Below, piece after piece: positions 12,979-25,600 of a stretch of DNA of 64,000 bases. The position numbers and the translations under genes were made by a program. The notes under the pieces are model-generated. The model was not told the origin of the DNA. It did no database searches and was given only the letters and a program-made list of their open reading frames with translations. Source of the DNA: Corella eumyota (lineage: Eukaryota > Chordata > Ascidiacea > Phlebobranchia > Corellidae); contig OY720102.1 in NCBI GenBank assembly GCA_963082875.1, positions 8,902,990 to 8,966,989 of the forward strand, read 5' to 3'. The first letter of the stretch is position 1; each line of letters opens with the position of its first letter.

Positions 12979-13627
12979 AAATTTTGCAATTGGGTGGGCT
13001 AATCCTAATCATAAGCCCAAGAAATTCCAAATTTTGCAATTAGGTGGGCTAATCCTAATCATAAGCGGCAGAAATTCCAAATTTTGCAATTGTGTGGGCA
13101 AATTTTTATCATAGGCCCCAGAATTTTCGAATTTTGCAATTGGGTGGGTTAATCTAAATCATAGGCCCCAGATTTTTTAATTTTTGCAATTGGGTGGGCT
13201 AATTTTTATTATTAGCGCCATAATTTTTAATTTTTGCAATTGGGTGGGCTAATCTTAATCATAGGCGCCAGATTTTCCAAATTTTCCAATTGAGTGGGCT
13301 AATCCTAATCATATGCGCCAAAATTTTTAAAATTTGCCATTGGATAGGCTAATCTTATTCATAGGCGCTCGAATTTTTAAATTTTACAATGGAGTAGGCT
13401 AATCCTAAACATAAGCTCCAGAAATTCCAAATTTTGCAATTGTGTGGGTTAATTTTTATCATAGGCGCCAGAATTTTCAAATTTTGCAATTGGGTGGGCT
13501 CTTCGTAATCATAAGCGCCAGAAATTCCAAATTTTGCAATTGTGTGAACTAATTTTTATCATAGGCGCCAGAATTTTCAAATTTTGGAATTGGGTATGAT
13601 AATTCTCATCATAGGCGCCAGAATTTT
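12979..13627 (+). repeat. Ordinary HOR ladder between two local expansions
   Basis: The monomers follow the usual order from m24 (AAGCCCAAGAAATTC near 13013) through m25-m33 and m1-m3 (CTCTTCG near 13498). Single-base variants such as CAGATTTTTTAATTT near 13170 and CAGATTTTCCAAATT near 13270 occur. No other sequence is present. Confidence 0.8.
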
Positions 13628-15277
13628 TAAATTTTGCAATTGGGTGGGCTAATCCTAATCATAGGCGTCAGAATTTCCAAATTTTGCAATTAGATGGGCT
13701 AATTTTTATTTTAGGCGCTATAATTTTGAATTTTTGCATTTGGGTGGGCTAATCCTAATCATATGCGCCAAAATTTTTAAATTTTGCAATTGTATGGGCT
13801 AATCTTAATCATAGGCCATAGAATTTCCAAATTTTACAATTGGGTTGGTTAATTTTGATTATAAGCAACAGAATTTTTAATTTTTGCATTTGGGTGGGCT
13901 AATCCTAATCATATGCGCCAGAATTTCCAAATTCTGCAATTGAGTGGGCTAATCCTAATCACACGCCCCAAAATTTTTAAATTTTGTCATTGGATGGGCA
14001 AATCTTAATCATAGGCGCTCGAATTTCCAAATTTTGCAATTGGGTATGCTAATCCTAATCATAAGCGCCAGAAATTCCAAATTTTGCAATTGTGTAGGCA
14101 AATTTTTATCATAGGCCCCAGAATTTTCAAATTTTGCAATTGGGTGGGTTAATCTAAATCATAGGCGCAAGAATTTTTAATTTTTGCAATTGGGTGGGCT
14201 AATTTTTATCATTGGCGCCATAATTTTTAAATTTTGCAATTGGGTGGGCTAATCCTAATCATAGGCGTCAGAATTTCTAAATTTTGCAATTAGACGGGCT
14301 AATTTTTATTTTAGGCGCCATAATTTTGAATTTTTGCATTTGGGTGGGCTAATCCTAATCATATGCGCCAAAATTTTTAAATTTTGCAATTGTATGGGCT
14401 AATCTTAATCATAGGCCCCAGAATTTCCAAATTTTACAATTGGGTTGGTTAATTTTGATTATAAGCAACAGAATTTTTAATTTTTGCATTTGGGTGGGCT
14501 AATCCTAATCATATGCGCCAGAAGTTCCAAATTCTGCAATTGAGTGGGCTAATCCTAATCACACGCGCCAAAATTTTTAAATTTTGTCATTGGATGGGCA
14601 AATCTTAATCATAGGCGCTCGAATTTCCAAATTTTGCAATTGGGTATGCTAATCCTAATCATAAGCGGCAGAAATTCCAAATTTTGCAATTGTGTAGGCA
14701 AATTTTTATCATAGGCCCCAGAATTTTCAAATTTTGCAATTGGGTGGGTTAATCTAAATCATAGGCGCAAGAATTTTTAATTTTTGCAATTGGGTGGGCT
14801 AATTTTTATCATTGGCGCCATAATTTTTAATTTTTGCAATTGGCTGGGCTAATCCTAATCATAGGCGTCAGAATTTCCAAATTTTGCAATTAGATGGGCT
14901 AATTTTTATTTTAGGCGCCATAATTTTGAAATTTTGCATTTGGGTGGGCTAATCCTAATCATAGGCGCCAGAATTTTCAAATTTTGCAATTGGGTGGGCT
15001 AATCCTAATCATATGCGCCAAAATTTTTAAATTTTGCAATTGTATGGGCTAATCTTAATCATAGGCCCCAGAATTTCCAAATTTTACAATTGGGTTGATT
15101 AATTTTGATTATAAGCAACAGAATTTTTAATTTTTGCATTTGGGTGGGCTAATCCTAATCATATGCGCCAGAATTTCCAAATTCTGCAATTGAATGGGCT
15201 AATCCTAATCACACGCGCCAAAATTTTTAAATTTTGTCATTGAATGGGCAAATCTTAATCATAGGCGCTCGAATTTC
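13628..15277 (+). repeat. 12-monomer (600 bp) local expansion, three units
   Basis: Monomer m4 (GGCGTCAGAATTTC) starts at 13628, 14228 and 14828, 600 bp apart. Each unit runs m4, m5, an m6/m7 pair (merged into one monomer in the first two units, separate in the third), m8-m13, m26, m27 and m28, and then returns to m4. The third unit exits into the 7.4-kb block. Private changes mark single units: GGCCATAGAA near 13815, GACGGGC near 14293 and CAGAAGTTCC near 14519. The return from m28 to m4 occurs where both monomers begin with a very similar TAATTTTTGC or TAAATTTTGC stretch. Confidence 0.88.
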
Positions 15278-18200
15278 CAAATTTTGCAATTGGGTATGCT
15301 AATCCTCATCATAGGCGCCAGAATTTTCAAATTTTGCAATTGGATTAGATAATTGTTATCATAAGCGCCAGAATTTCTAAATTTCGCAATTATGTGGGCT
15401 AATTTTTATCATAGGCGCCAGAATTTTCAAATTTTGCAATTGGGTGGGCTAATTTTTATCATAGGCGCCAGAGTTTTTAATTTTTGCATTTGGGTTTGTT
15501 AATCCTAATTATTGGCGCCAGAATTTTCAAATTTTGCAATTGGTTGGGCTAATCTTAATCATAGGCGCCAGAATTTTCAAATTTTGCAATTGGGTGGGCT
15601 AATTTTTATCATAGGCGCCAGAGTTTTTAATTTTTGCATTTGGGTGGGTTAATCCTAATTATTGGCGCCAGAATTTTTAAATTTTGCAATTGGTTGGGCT
15701 AATCTTAATCATAGGCGCCAGAATTTTCAATTTTTGCAATTAGGTGGGCTAATCCTAATCATAGGCGCCAGAATTTTCAAATTTTGCAATTGGGTTGGCT
15801 AATCCTAATTATAAGCCCAAGAAATTCTAAATTTTGCAGTTAGGTGAGCTAATCCTAATCATAAGCGGCAGAAATTCCAAATTTTGCAACTGTGTGGGCA
15901 AATTTTTATCATAGGCCCCAGAATTTTCAAATTTTGCAATTGGGTCGGTTAATCTAAATCATAGGCCCCAGAATTTTTAATTTTTGCAATTGGGTGGGCT
16001 AATTTTTATTATTGGCGCCATAATTTTTAATTTTTGCAATTGGGTGGGCTAATCCTAATCATAGGCGCCAGAATTTCCAAATTTTCCAATTGAGTGGGCT
16101 AATCCTAATCATATGCGCCAAAATTTTTAAAATTTGCCATTGGATAGGCTAATCTTATTCATAGGCGCTCGAATTTTTAAATTTTACAATGGAGTAGGCT
16201 AATCCTAAACATAAGCTCCAGAAATTCCAAATTTTGCAATTGTGTGGGTAAATTTTTATCATAGGCGCCAGAATTTTCAAATTTTGCAATTGGGTGGGCT
16301 CTTCGTAATCATAAGCGCCAGAAATTCCAAATTTTGCAATTGTGTGAACTAATTTTTATCATAGGCGCCAGAATTTTCAAATTTTGGAATTGGGTGGGCT
16401 AATCCTAATCATAGGCGTCAGAATTTCCAAATTTTGCAATTAGATGGCCTAATTTTTATCATAGGCGCCATAATTTTCAATTTTTGCATTTGGGTGGGCT
16501 AATCCTAATCATAGGCGCCAGAATTTCCAAATTTTGCAATTGGGTGGGCTAATCCTAATCATATGCGCCAAAATTTTTAAATTTTGCAATTGGATGGGCT
16601 AATCTTAATCATAGGCCCCAGAATTTCCAAATTTTACAATTGGGTTGGTTAATTTTGATTATAAGCGCCAGAATTTTTAATTTTTGCAATTGGGTGGGCT
16701 AATCCTAAACATATGCGCCAGAATTATTAAATTTTGAAATTGGGTTGGCTAATTTTTATCATATGCACCAAAATTTTCAAATTTTGCAATTGGGTGTGCT
16801 AATCCTAAACATAAGCGCCAGAATTTTCAAATTTTGCAATTGGGTGGGCTAATTTTTATCATAGGCGCCAGAGTTTTTAATTTTTGCATTTGTGTGGGCT
16901 AATCCTAATCATAGGCGCCAGAATTTTCAAATTTTGCAATTGGGTGGGCTAATCCTAATCATAAGCCCAAGAAATTCCAAATTTTCCAATTAGGTGGGCT
17001 AATCCTAATCATAAGCGGCAGAAATTCCAAATTTTGCAATTGTGTAGGCAAATTTTTATCATAGGCGCCAGAATTTTCAAATTTTGCAATTGGGTGGGTT
17101 AATCTAAATCATAGGCGCAAGAATTTTTAATTTTTGCAATTGGGTGGGCTAATTTTTATCATTGGCGCCATAATTTTTAATTTTTGCAATTGGGTGGGCT
17201 AATCCTAATCATAGGCGCCAGAATTTCCAAATTTTCCAATTGAGTGGGCTAATCCTAATCATATGCGCCAAAATTTTTAAAATTTGCCATTAAATAGGCT
17301 AATCTTATTCATAGGCGCTCAAATTTTTAAATTTTACAGTGGAGTAGGCTAATCCTAAACATAAGCTTCAGAAATTCCAAATTTTGCAATTGTGTGGATT
17401 AATTTTTATCATAGGCGCCAGAATTTTCAAATTTTGCAATTGGGTGGGCTCTTCGTAATCATAAGCGCCAGAAATTCCAAATTTTGCAATTGTGTGAACT
17501 AATTTTTATCATAGGCGCCAGAATTTTCAAATTTTGGAATTGGGTAGGATAATTCTCATCATAGGCGCCAGAATTTTTAAATTTTGCAATTGGGTGGGCT
17601 AATCCTAATCATAAGCGTCAGAATTTCCAAATTTTGCAATTAGATGGGCTAATTTTTATTTTAGTCGCCATAATTTTGAAATTTTGCATTTGGGTGGGCT
17701 AATCCTAATCATAGGCGCCAGAATTTTCAATTTTGCAATTGGGTGGGCTAATCCTAATCATATGCGCCAAAATTTTTAAATTTTGCAATTGTATGGGCTA
17801 ATCTTAATCATAGGCCCCAGAATTTCCAAATTTTACAATTCGGTTGGTTAATTTTGATTATAAGCAACAGAATTTTTAATTTTTGCATTTGGGTGGGCTA
17901 ATCCTAATCATATGCGCCAGAATTTCCAAATTCTGCAATTGAGTGGGCTAATCCTAATCACACGCGCCAAAATTTTTAAATTTTGTCATTGGATGGGCAA
18001 ATCTTAATCATAGGCGCTCGAATTTCCAAATTTTGCAATTGGGTATGCTAATCCTAATCATAAGCGGCAGAAATTCCAAATTTTGCAATTGTGTAGGCAA
18101 ATTTTTATCATAGGCCCCAGAATTTTCAAATTTTGCAATTGGGTGGGTTAATCTAAATCATAGGCGCAAGAATTTTTAATTTTTGCAATTGGGTGGGCTA

Positions 18201-21200
18201 ATTTTTATCATTGGCGCCATAATTTTTAATTTTTGCAATTGGGTGGGCTAATCCTAATCATAGGCGCCAGAATTTCCAAATTTTCCAATTGAGTGGGCTA
18301 ATCCTAATCATATGCGCCAAAATTTTTAAAATTTGCCATTGAATAGGCTAATCTTATTTATAGGCGCTCGAATTTTTAAATTTTACAATAAAGTAGGCTA
18401 ATCCTAAACATAAGCTTCAGAAATTCCAAATTTTGCAATTGTGTGGATTAATTTTTATCATAGGCGCCAGAATTTTCAAATTTTGCAATTGGGTGGGTTC
18501 TTCGTAATCATAAGCGCCAGAAATTCCAAATTTTGCAATTGTGTGAACTAATTTTTATCATAGGCGCCAGAATTTTCAAATTTTGGAATTGGGTAGGATA
18601 ATTCTCATCATAGGCGCCAGAATTTTTAAATTTTGCAATTGGGTGGGCTAATCCTAATCATAGGCGTCAGAATTTCCAAATTTTGCAATTAGATGGGCTA
18701 ATTTTTATTTTAGTCGCCATAATTTTGAAATTTTGCATTTGGGTGGGCTAATCCTAATCATAGGCGCCAGAATTTTCAAATTTTGCAATTGGGTGGGCTA
18801 ATCCTAATCATATGCGCCAAAATTTTTAAATTTTGCAATTGTATGGGCTAATCTTAATCATAGGCCCCAGAATTTCCAAATTTTACAATTGGGTTGGTTA
18901 ATTTTGATTATAAGCAACAGAATTTTTAATTTTTGCATTTGGGTGGGCTAATCCTAATCATATGCGCCAGAATTTCCAAATTCTGCAATTGAGTGGGCTA
19001 ATCCTAATCACACGAGCCAAAATTTTTAAATTTTGTCATTGGATGGGCAAATCTAGATCATAGGCGCAAGAATTTTTAATTTTTGCAATTGGGTGGGCTA
19101 ATTTTTATCATAGGCGCCATAATTTTTAATTTTTGCAATTGGGTGGGCTAATCCTAATCATAGGCGCCAGAATTTCCAAATTTTCCAATTGAGTGGGCTA
19201 ATCCTAATCATATGCGCCAAAATTTTTAAAATTTGTCATTGAATAGGCTAATCTTATTTATAGGCGCTCGAATTTTTAAATTTTACAATGGAGTAGGCTA
19301 ATCCTAAACATAAGCGCCAGAAATTCCAAATTTTGCAATTGTGTGGATTAATTTTTATCATAGGCGCCAGAATTTTCAAATTTTGCAATTGGGTGGGCTC
19401 TTCGTAATCATAAGCGCCAGAAATTCCAAATTTTGCAATTGTGTGAACTAATTTTTATCATAGGCGCCAGAATTTTCAAATTTTGGAATTGGGTAGGATA
19501 ATTCTCATCATAGGCGCCAGAATTTTTAAATTTTGCAATTGGGTGGGCTAATCCTAATCATAGGCGTCAGAATTTCCAAATTTTGCAATTAGATGGGCTA
19601 ATTTTTATTTTAGTCGCCATAATTTTGAAATTTTGCATTTGGGTGGGCTAATCCTAATCATAGGCGCCAGAATTTTCAATTTTGCAATTGGGTGGGCTAA
19701 TCCTAATCATATGCGGCAAAATTTTTAAATTTTGCAATTGTATGGGCTAATCTTAATCATAGGCCCCAGAATTTCCAAACTTACAATTGGGTTGGTTAAT
19801 TTTGATTATAAGCAACAGAATTTTTAATTTTTGCATTTGGGTGGGCTAATCCTAATCATATGCGCCAGAATTTCCAAATTCTGCAATTGAGTGGGCTAAT
19901 CCTAATCACACGCGCCAAAATTTTTAAATTTTGTCATTGGATGGGCAAATCTTAATCATAGGCGCTCGAATTTCCAAATTTTGCAATTGGGTATGCTAAT
20001 CCTAATCATAAGCGGCAGAAATTCCAAATTTTGCAATTGTGTAGGCAAATTTTTATCATAGGCCCCAGAATTTTCAAATTTTGCAATTGGGTGGGTTAAT
20101 CTAAATCATAGGCGCAAGAATTTTTAATTTTTGCAATTGGGTGGGCTAATTTTTATCATTGGCGCCATAATTTTTAATTTTTGCAATTGGGTGGGCTAAT
20201 CCTAATCATAGGCGCCAGAATTTCCAAATTTTCCAATTGAGTGGGCTAATCCTAATCATATGCGCCAAAATTTTTAAAATTTGCCATTGAATAGGCTAAT
20301 CTTATTTATAGGCGCTCGAATTTTTAAATTTTACAATGGAGTAGGCTAATCCTAAACATAAGCGCCAGAAATTCCAAATTTTGCAATTGTGTGGGTTAAT
20401 TTTTATCATAGGCGCCAGAATTTTCAAATTTTGCAATTGGGTGGGCTCTTCGTAATCATAAGCGCCAGAAATTCCAAATTTTGCAATTGTGTGAACTAAT
20501 TTTTATCATAGGCGCCAGAATTTTCAAATTTTGGAATTGGGTAGGATAATTCTCATCATAGGCGCCAGAATTTTCAAATTTTGCAATTGGATTAGATAAT
20601 TGTTATCATAAGCGCCAGAATTTCCAAATTTCGCAATTGTGTGGGCTAATTTTTATCATAGGCGCCAGAATTTTCAAATTTTGCAATTGGGTGGGCTAAT
20701 TTTTATCATAGGCGCCAGAGTTTTTAATTTTTGCATTTGGGTGGGTTAATCCTAATTATTGGCGCCAGAATTTTCAAATTTTGCAATTGGTTGGGCTAAT
20801 CTTAATCATAGGCGCCAGAATTTTCAATTTTTGCAATTAGGTGGGCTAATCCTAATCATAGGCGCCAGAATTATCAAATTTTGCAATTGGGTGGGCTAAT
20901 CCTAATCATAAGCCCAAGAAATTCCAAATTTTGCAATTAGGTGGGCTAATCCTAATCATAAGCGGCAGAAATTTCAAATTTTGCAATTGTGTGGGCAAAT
21001 TTTTATCATAGGCCCCAGAATTTTCGAATTTTGCAATTGGGTGGGTTAATCTAAATCATAGGCCCCAGAATTTTTAATTTTTGCAATTGGGTGGGCTAAT
21101 TTTTATTATTGGCGCCATAATTTTTAATTTTTGCAATTGGGTGGGCTAATCTTAATCATAGGCGCCAGAATTTCCAAATTTTCCAATTGAGTGGGCTAAT

Positions 21201-22624
21201 CCTAATCATATGCGCCAAAATTTTTAAAATTTGCCATTGGATAGGCTAATCTTATTCATAGGCGCTCGAATTTTTAAATTTTACAATGGAGTAGGCTAAT
21301 CCTAAACATAAGCTCCAGAAATTCCAAATTTTGCAATTGTGTGGGTTAATTTTTATCATAGGCGCCAGAATTTTCAAATTTTGCAATTGGGTGGGCTCTT
21401 CGTAATCATAAGCGCCAGAAATTCCAAATTTTGCAATTGTGTGAACTAATTTTTATCATAGGCGCCAGAATTTTCAAATTTTGGAATTGGGTAGAATAAT
21501 TCTCATCATAGGCGCCAGAATTTTTAAATTTTGCAATTGGGTGGGCTAATCCTAATCATAGGCGTCAGAATTTCCAAATTTTGCAATTAGATGGCCTAAT
21601 TTTTATTTTAGGCGCCATAATTTTGAAATTTTGCATTTGGGTGGGCTAATCCTAATCATAGGCGCCAGAATTTTCAAATTTTGCAATTGGGTGGGCTCTT
21701 CGTAATCATAAGCGCCAAAAATTCCAAATTTTGCAATTGTGTGAACTAATTTTTATCATAGGCGCCAGAATTTTCAAATTTTGGAATTGGGTGAGCTAAT
21801 CCTAATCATAGGCGTCAGAATTTCCAAATTTTGCAGTTAGATGGGCTAATTTTTATTTTAGGCGCCATAATTTTGAAATTTTGCATTTGGGTGGGCTAAT
21901 CCTAATCATAGGCGCCAGAATTTTCAAATTTTGCAATTGGGTGGGCTAATCCTAATCATAGGCGTCAGAATTTCCAAATTTTGCAATTAGATGGGCTAAT
22001 TTTTATTTTAGGCGCCATAATTTTGAAATTTTGCATTTGGGTGGGCTAATCCTAATCATAGGCGCCAGAATTTTCAAATTTTGCAATTGGGTGGGCTAAT
22101 CCTAATCATATGCGCCAAAATTTTTAAATTTTGCAATTGGATGGGCTAATCTTAATCATAGGCCCCAGAATTTCCAAATTTTACAATTGGGTTGGTTAAT
22201 TTTGATTATAAGCAACAGAATTTTTAATTTTTGCATTTGGGTGGGCTAACCCTAATTATATGCGCCAGAATTTCCAAATTTTGCAATTGAGTGGGCTAAT
22301 CCTAATCACACGCGCCAAAATTTTTAAATTTTGTCATTGGATGGGCAAATCTTAATTATAGGCGCTCGAATTTCCAAATTTTGCAATTGGGTATGCTAAT
22401 CCTAATCATAAGCGCCAGAAATTCCGAATTTTGCAATTGTGTGAGTTAATTTTTATCATAGGCTCTAGAATTTTCAAATTTTGCAATTGGGTGGCCTAAT
22501 ATTATTCATAGGCGCCAGAACTTTTAATTGTTGCAATTGGGTGGGCTAATTTCTATCATTGGCGCCAGAATTTTCAAATTTTGCAATTGGGTATGATAAT
22601 CCTCATCATAGGCGCCAGAATTTT
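15178..22624 (+). repeat. 7.4-kb block, copy A (7,447 bp)
   Basis: This copy matches 22625-29971 at an offset of 7,447 bp, falling to 7,347 bp after a two-monomer loss in copy B, and matches 34422-41868 at 19,219-19,244 bp. It contains about four HOR-like turns with m1 at about 16279, 17429, 18479, 19379 and 20427, and three 1-bp deletions (about 17731, 19679 and 19780) that all three copies share. Copy A differs from B and C by isolated bases, for example TCGGTTGGTTAA near 17840 against TGGGTTGGTTAA, and AATCTAGATC near 19051 against AATCTAAATC. Copy A is therefore slightly older or separately evolved. Confidence 0.9.
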
Positions 22625-25600
22625 CAAATTTTGCAATTGGTTGGGCTAATCTTAATCACACGCGCCAAAATTTTTAAATTTTGTCATTGAATGGGCAAAT
22701 CTTAATCATAGGCGCTCGAATTTCCAAATTTTGCAATTGGGTATGCTAATCCTCATCATAGGCGCCAGAATTTTCAAATTTTGCAATTGGGTGGGCTAAT
22801 TTTTATCATAGGCGCCAGAGTTTTTAATTTTTGCATTTGGGTTTGTTAATCCTAATTATTGGCGCCAGAATTTTCAAATTTTGCAATTGGTTGGGCTAAT
22901 CTTAATCATAGGCGCCAGAATTTTCAAATTTTGCAATTGGGTGGGCTAATTTTTATCATAGGCGCCAGAGTTTTTAATTTTTGCATTTGGGTGGGTTAAT
23001 CCTAATTATTGGCGCCAGAATTTTTAAATTTTGCAATTGGTTGGGCTAATCTTAATCATAGGCGCCAGAATTTTCAATTTTTGCAATTAGGTGGGCTAAT
23101 CCTAATCATAGGCGCCAGAATTTTCAAATTTTGCAATTGGGTTGGCTAATCCTAATTATAAGCCCAAGAAATTCTAAATTTTGCAGTTAGGTGAGCTAAT
23201 CCTAATCATAAGCGGCAGAAATTCCAAATTTTGCAACTGTGTGGGCAAATTTTTATCATAGGCCCCAGAATTTTCAAATTTTGCAATTGGGTCGGTTAAT
23301 CTAAATCATAGGCCCCAGAATTTTTAATTTTTGCAATTGGGTGGGCTAATTTTTATTATTGGCGCCATAATTTTTAATTTTTGCAATTGGGTGGGCTAAT
23401 CCTAATCATAGGCGCCAGAATTTCCAAATTTTCCAATTGAGTGGGCTAATCCTAATCATATGCGCCAAAATTTTTAAAATTTGCCATTGGATAGGCTAAT
23501 CTTATTCATAGGCGCTCGAATTTTTAAATTTTACAATGGAGTAGGCTAATCCTAAACATAAGCTCCAGAAATTCCAAATTTTGCAATTGTGTGGGTAAAT
23601 TTTTATCATAGGCGCCAGAATTTTCAAATTTTGCAATTGGGTGGGCTCTTCGTAATCATAAGCGCCAGAAATTCCAAATTTTGCAATTGTGTGAACTAAT
23701 TTTTATCATAGGCGCCAGAATTTTCAAATTTTGGAATTGGGTGGGCTAATCCTAATCATAGGCGTCAGAATTTCCAAATTTTGCAATTAGATGGCCTAAT
23801 TTTTATCATAGGCGCCATAATTTTCAATTTTTGCATTTGGGTGGGCTAATCCTAATCATAGGCGCCAGAATTTCCAAATTTTGCAATTGGGTGGGCTAAT
23901 CCTAATCATATGCGCCAAAATTTTTAAATTTTGCAATTGGATGGGCTAATCTTAATCATAGGCCCCAGAATTTCCAAATTTTACAATTGGGTTGGTTAAT
24001 TTTGATTATAAGCGCCAGAATTTTTAATTTTTGCAATTGGGTGGGCTAATCCTAAACATATGCGCCAGAATTATTAAATTTTGAAATTGGGTTGGCTAAT
24101 TTTTATCATATGCACCAAAATTTTCAAATTTTGCAATTGGGTGTGCTAATCCTAAACATAAGCGCCAGAATTTTCAAATTTTGCAATTGGGTGGGCTAAT
24201 TTTTATCATAGGCGCCAGAGTTTTTAATTTTTGCATTTGTGTGGGCTAATCCTAATCATAGGCGCCAGAATTTTCAAATTTTGCAATTGGGTGGGCTAAT
24301 CCTAATCATAAGCCCAAGAAATTCCAAATTTTCCAATTAGGTGGGCTAATCCTAATCATAAGCGGCAGAAATTCCAAATTTTGCAATTGTGTAGGCAAAT
24401 TTTTATCATAGGCGCCAGAATTTTCAAATTTTGCAATTGGGTGGGTTAATCTAAATCATAGGCGCAAGAATTTTTAATTTTTGCAATTGGGTGGGCTAAT
24501 TTTTATCATTGGCGCCATAATTTTTAATTTTTGCAATTGGGTGGGCTAATCCTAATCATAGGCGCCAGAATTTCCAAATTTTCCAATTGAGTGGGCTAAT
24601 CCTAATCATATGCGCCAAAATTTTTAAAATTTGCCATTAAATAGGCTAATCTTATTCATAGGCGCTCAAATTTTTAAATTTTACAGTGGAGTAGGCTAAT
24701 CCTAAACATAAGCTTCAGAAATTCCAAATTTTGCAATTGTGTGGATTAATTTTTATCATAGGCGCCAGAATTTTCAAATTTTGCAATTGGGTGGGCTCTT
24801 CGTAATCATAAGCGCCAGAAATTCCAAATTTTGCAATTGTGTGAACTAATTTTTATCATAGGCGCCAGAATTTTCAAATTTTGGAATTGGGTAGGATAAT
24901 TCTCATCATAGGCGCCAGAATTTTTAAATTTTGCAATTGGGTGGGCTAATCCTAATCATAAGCGTCAGAATTTCCAAATTTTGCAATTAGATGGGCTAAT
25001 TTTTATTTTAGTCGCCATAATTTTGAAATTTTGCATTTGGGTGGGCTAATCCTAATCATAGGCGCCAGAATTTTCAATTTTGCAATTGGGTGGGCTAATC
25101 CTAATCATATGCGCCAAAATTTTTAAATTTTGCAATTGTATGGGCTAATCTTAATCATAGGCCCCAGAATTTCCAAATTTTACAATTGGGTTGGTTAATT
25201 TTGATTATAAGCAACAGAATTTTTAATTTTTGCATTTGGGTGGGCTAATCCTAATCATATGCGCCAGAATTTCCAAATTCTGCAATTGAGTGGGCTAATC
25301 CTAATCACACGCGCCAAAATTTTTAAATTTTGTCATTGGATGGGCAAATCTTAATCATAGGCGCTCGAATTTCCAAATTTTGCAATTGGGTATGCTAATC
25401 CTAATCATAAGCGGCAGAAATTCCAAATTTTGCAATTGTGTAGGCAAATTTTTATCATAGGCCCCAGAATTTTCAAATTTTGCAATTGGGTGGGTTAATC
25501 TAAATCATAGGCGCAAGAATTTTTAATTTTTGCAATTGGGTGGGCTAATTTTTATCATTGGCGCCATAATTTTTAATTTTTGCAATTGGGTGGGCTAATC

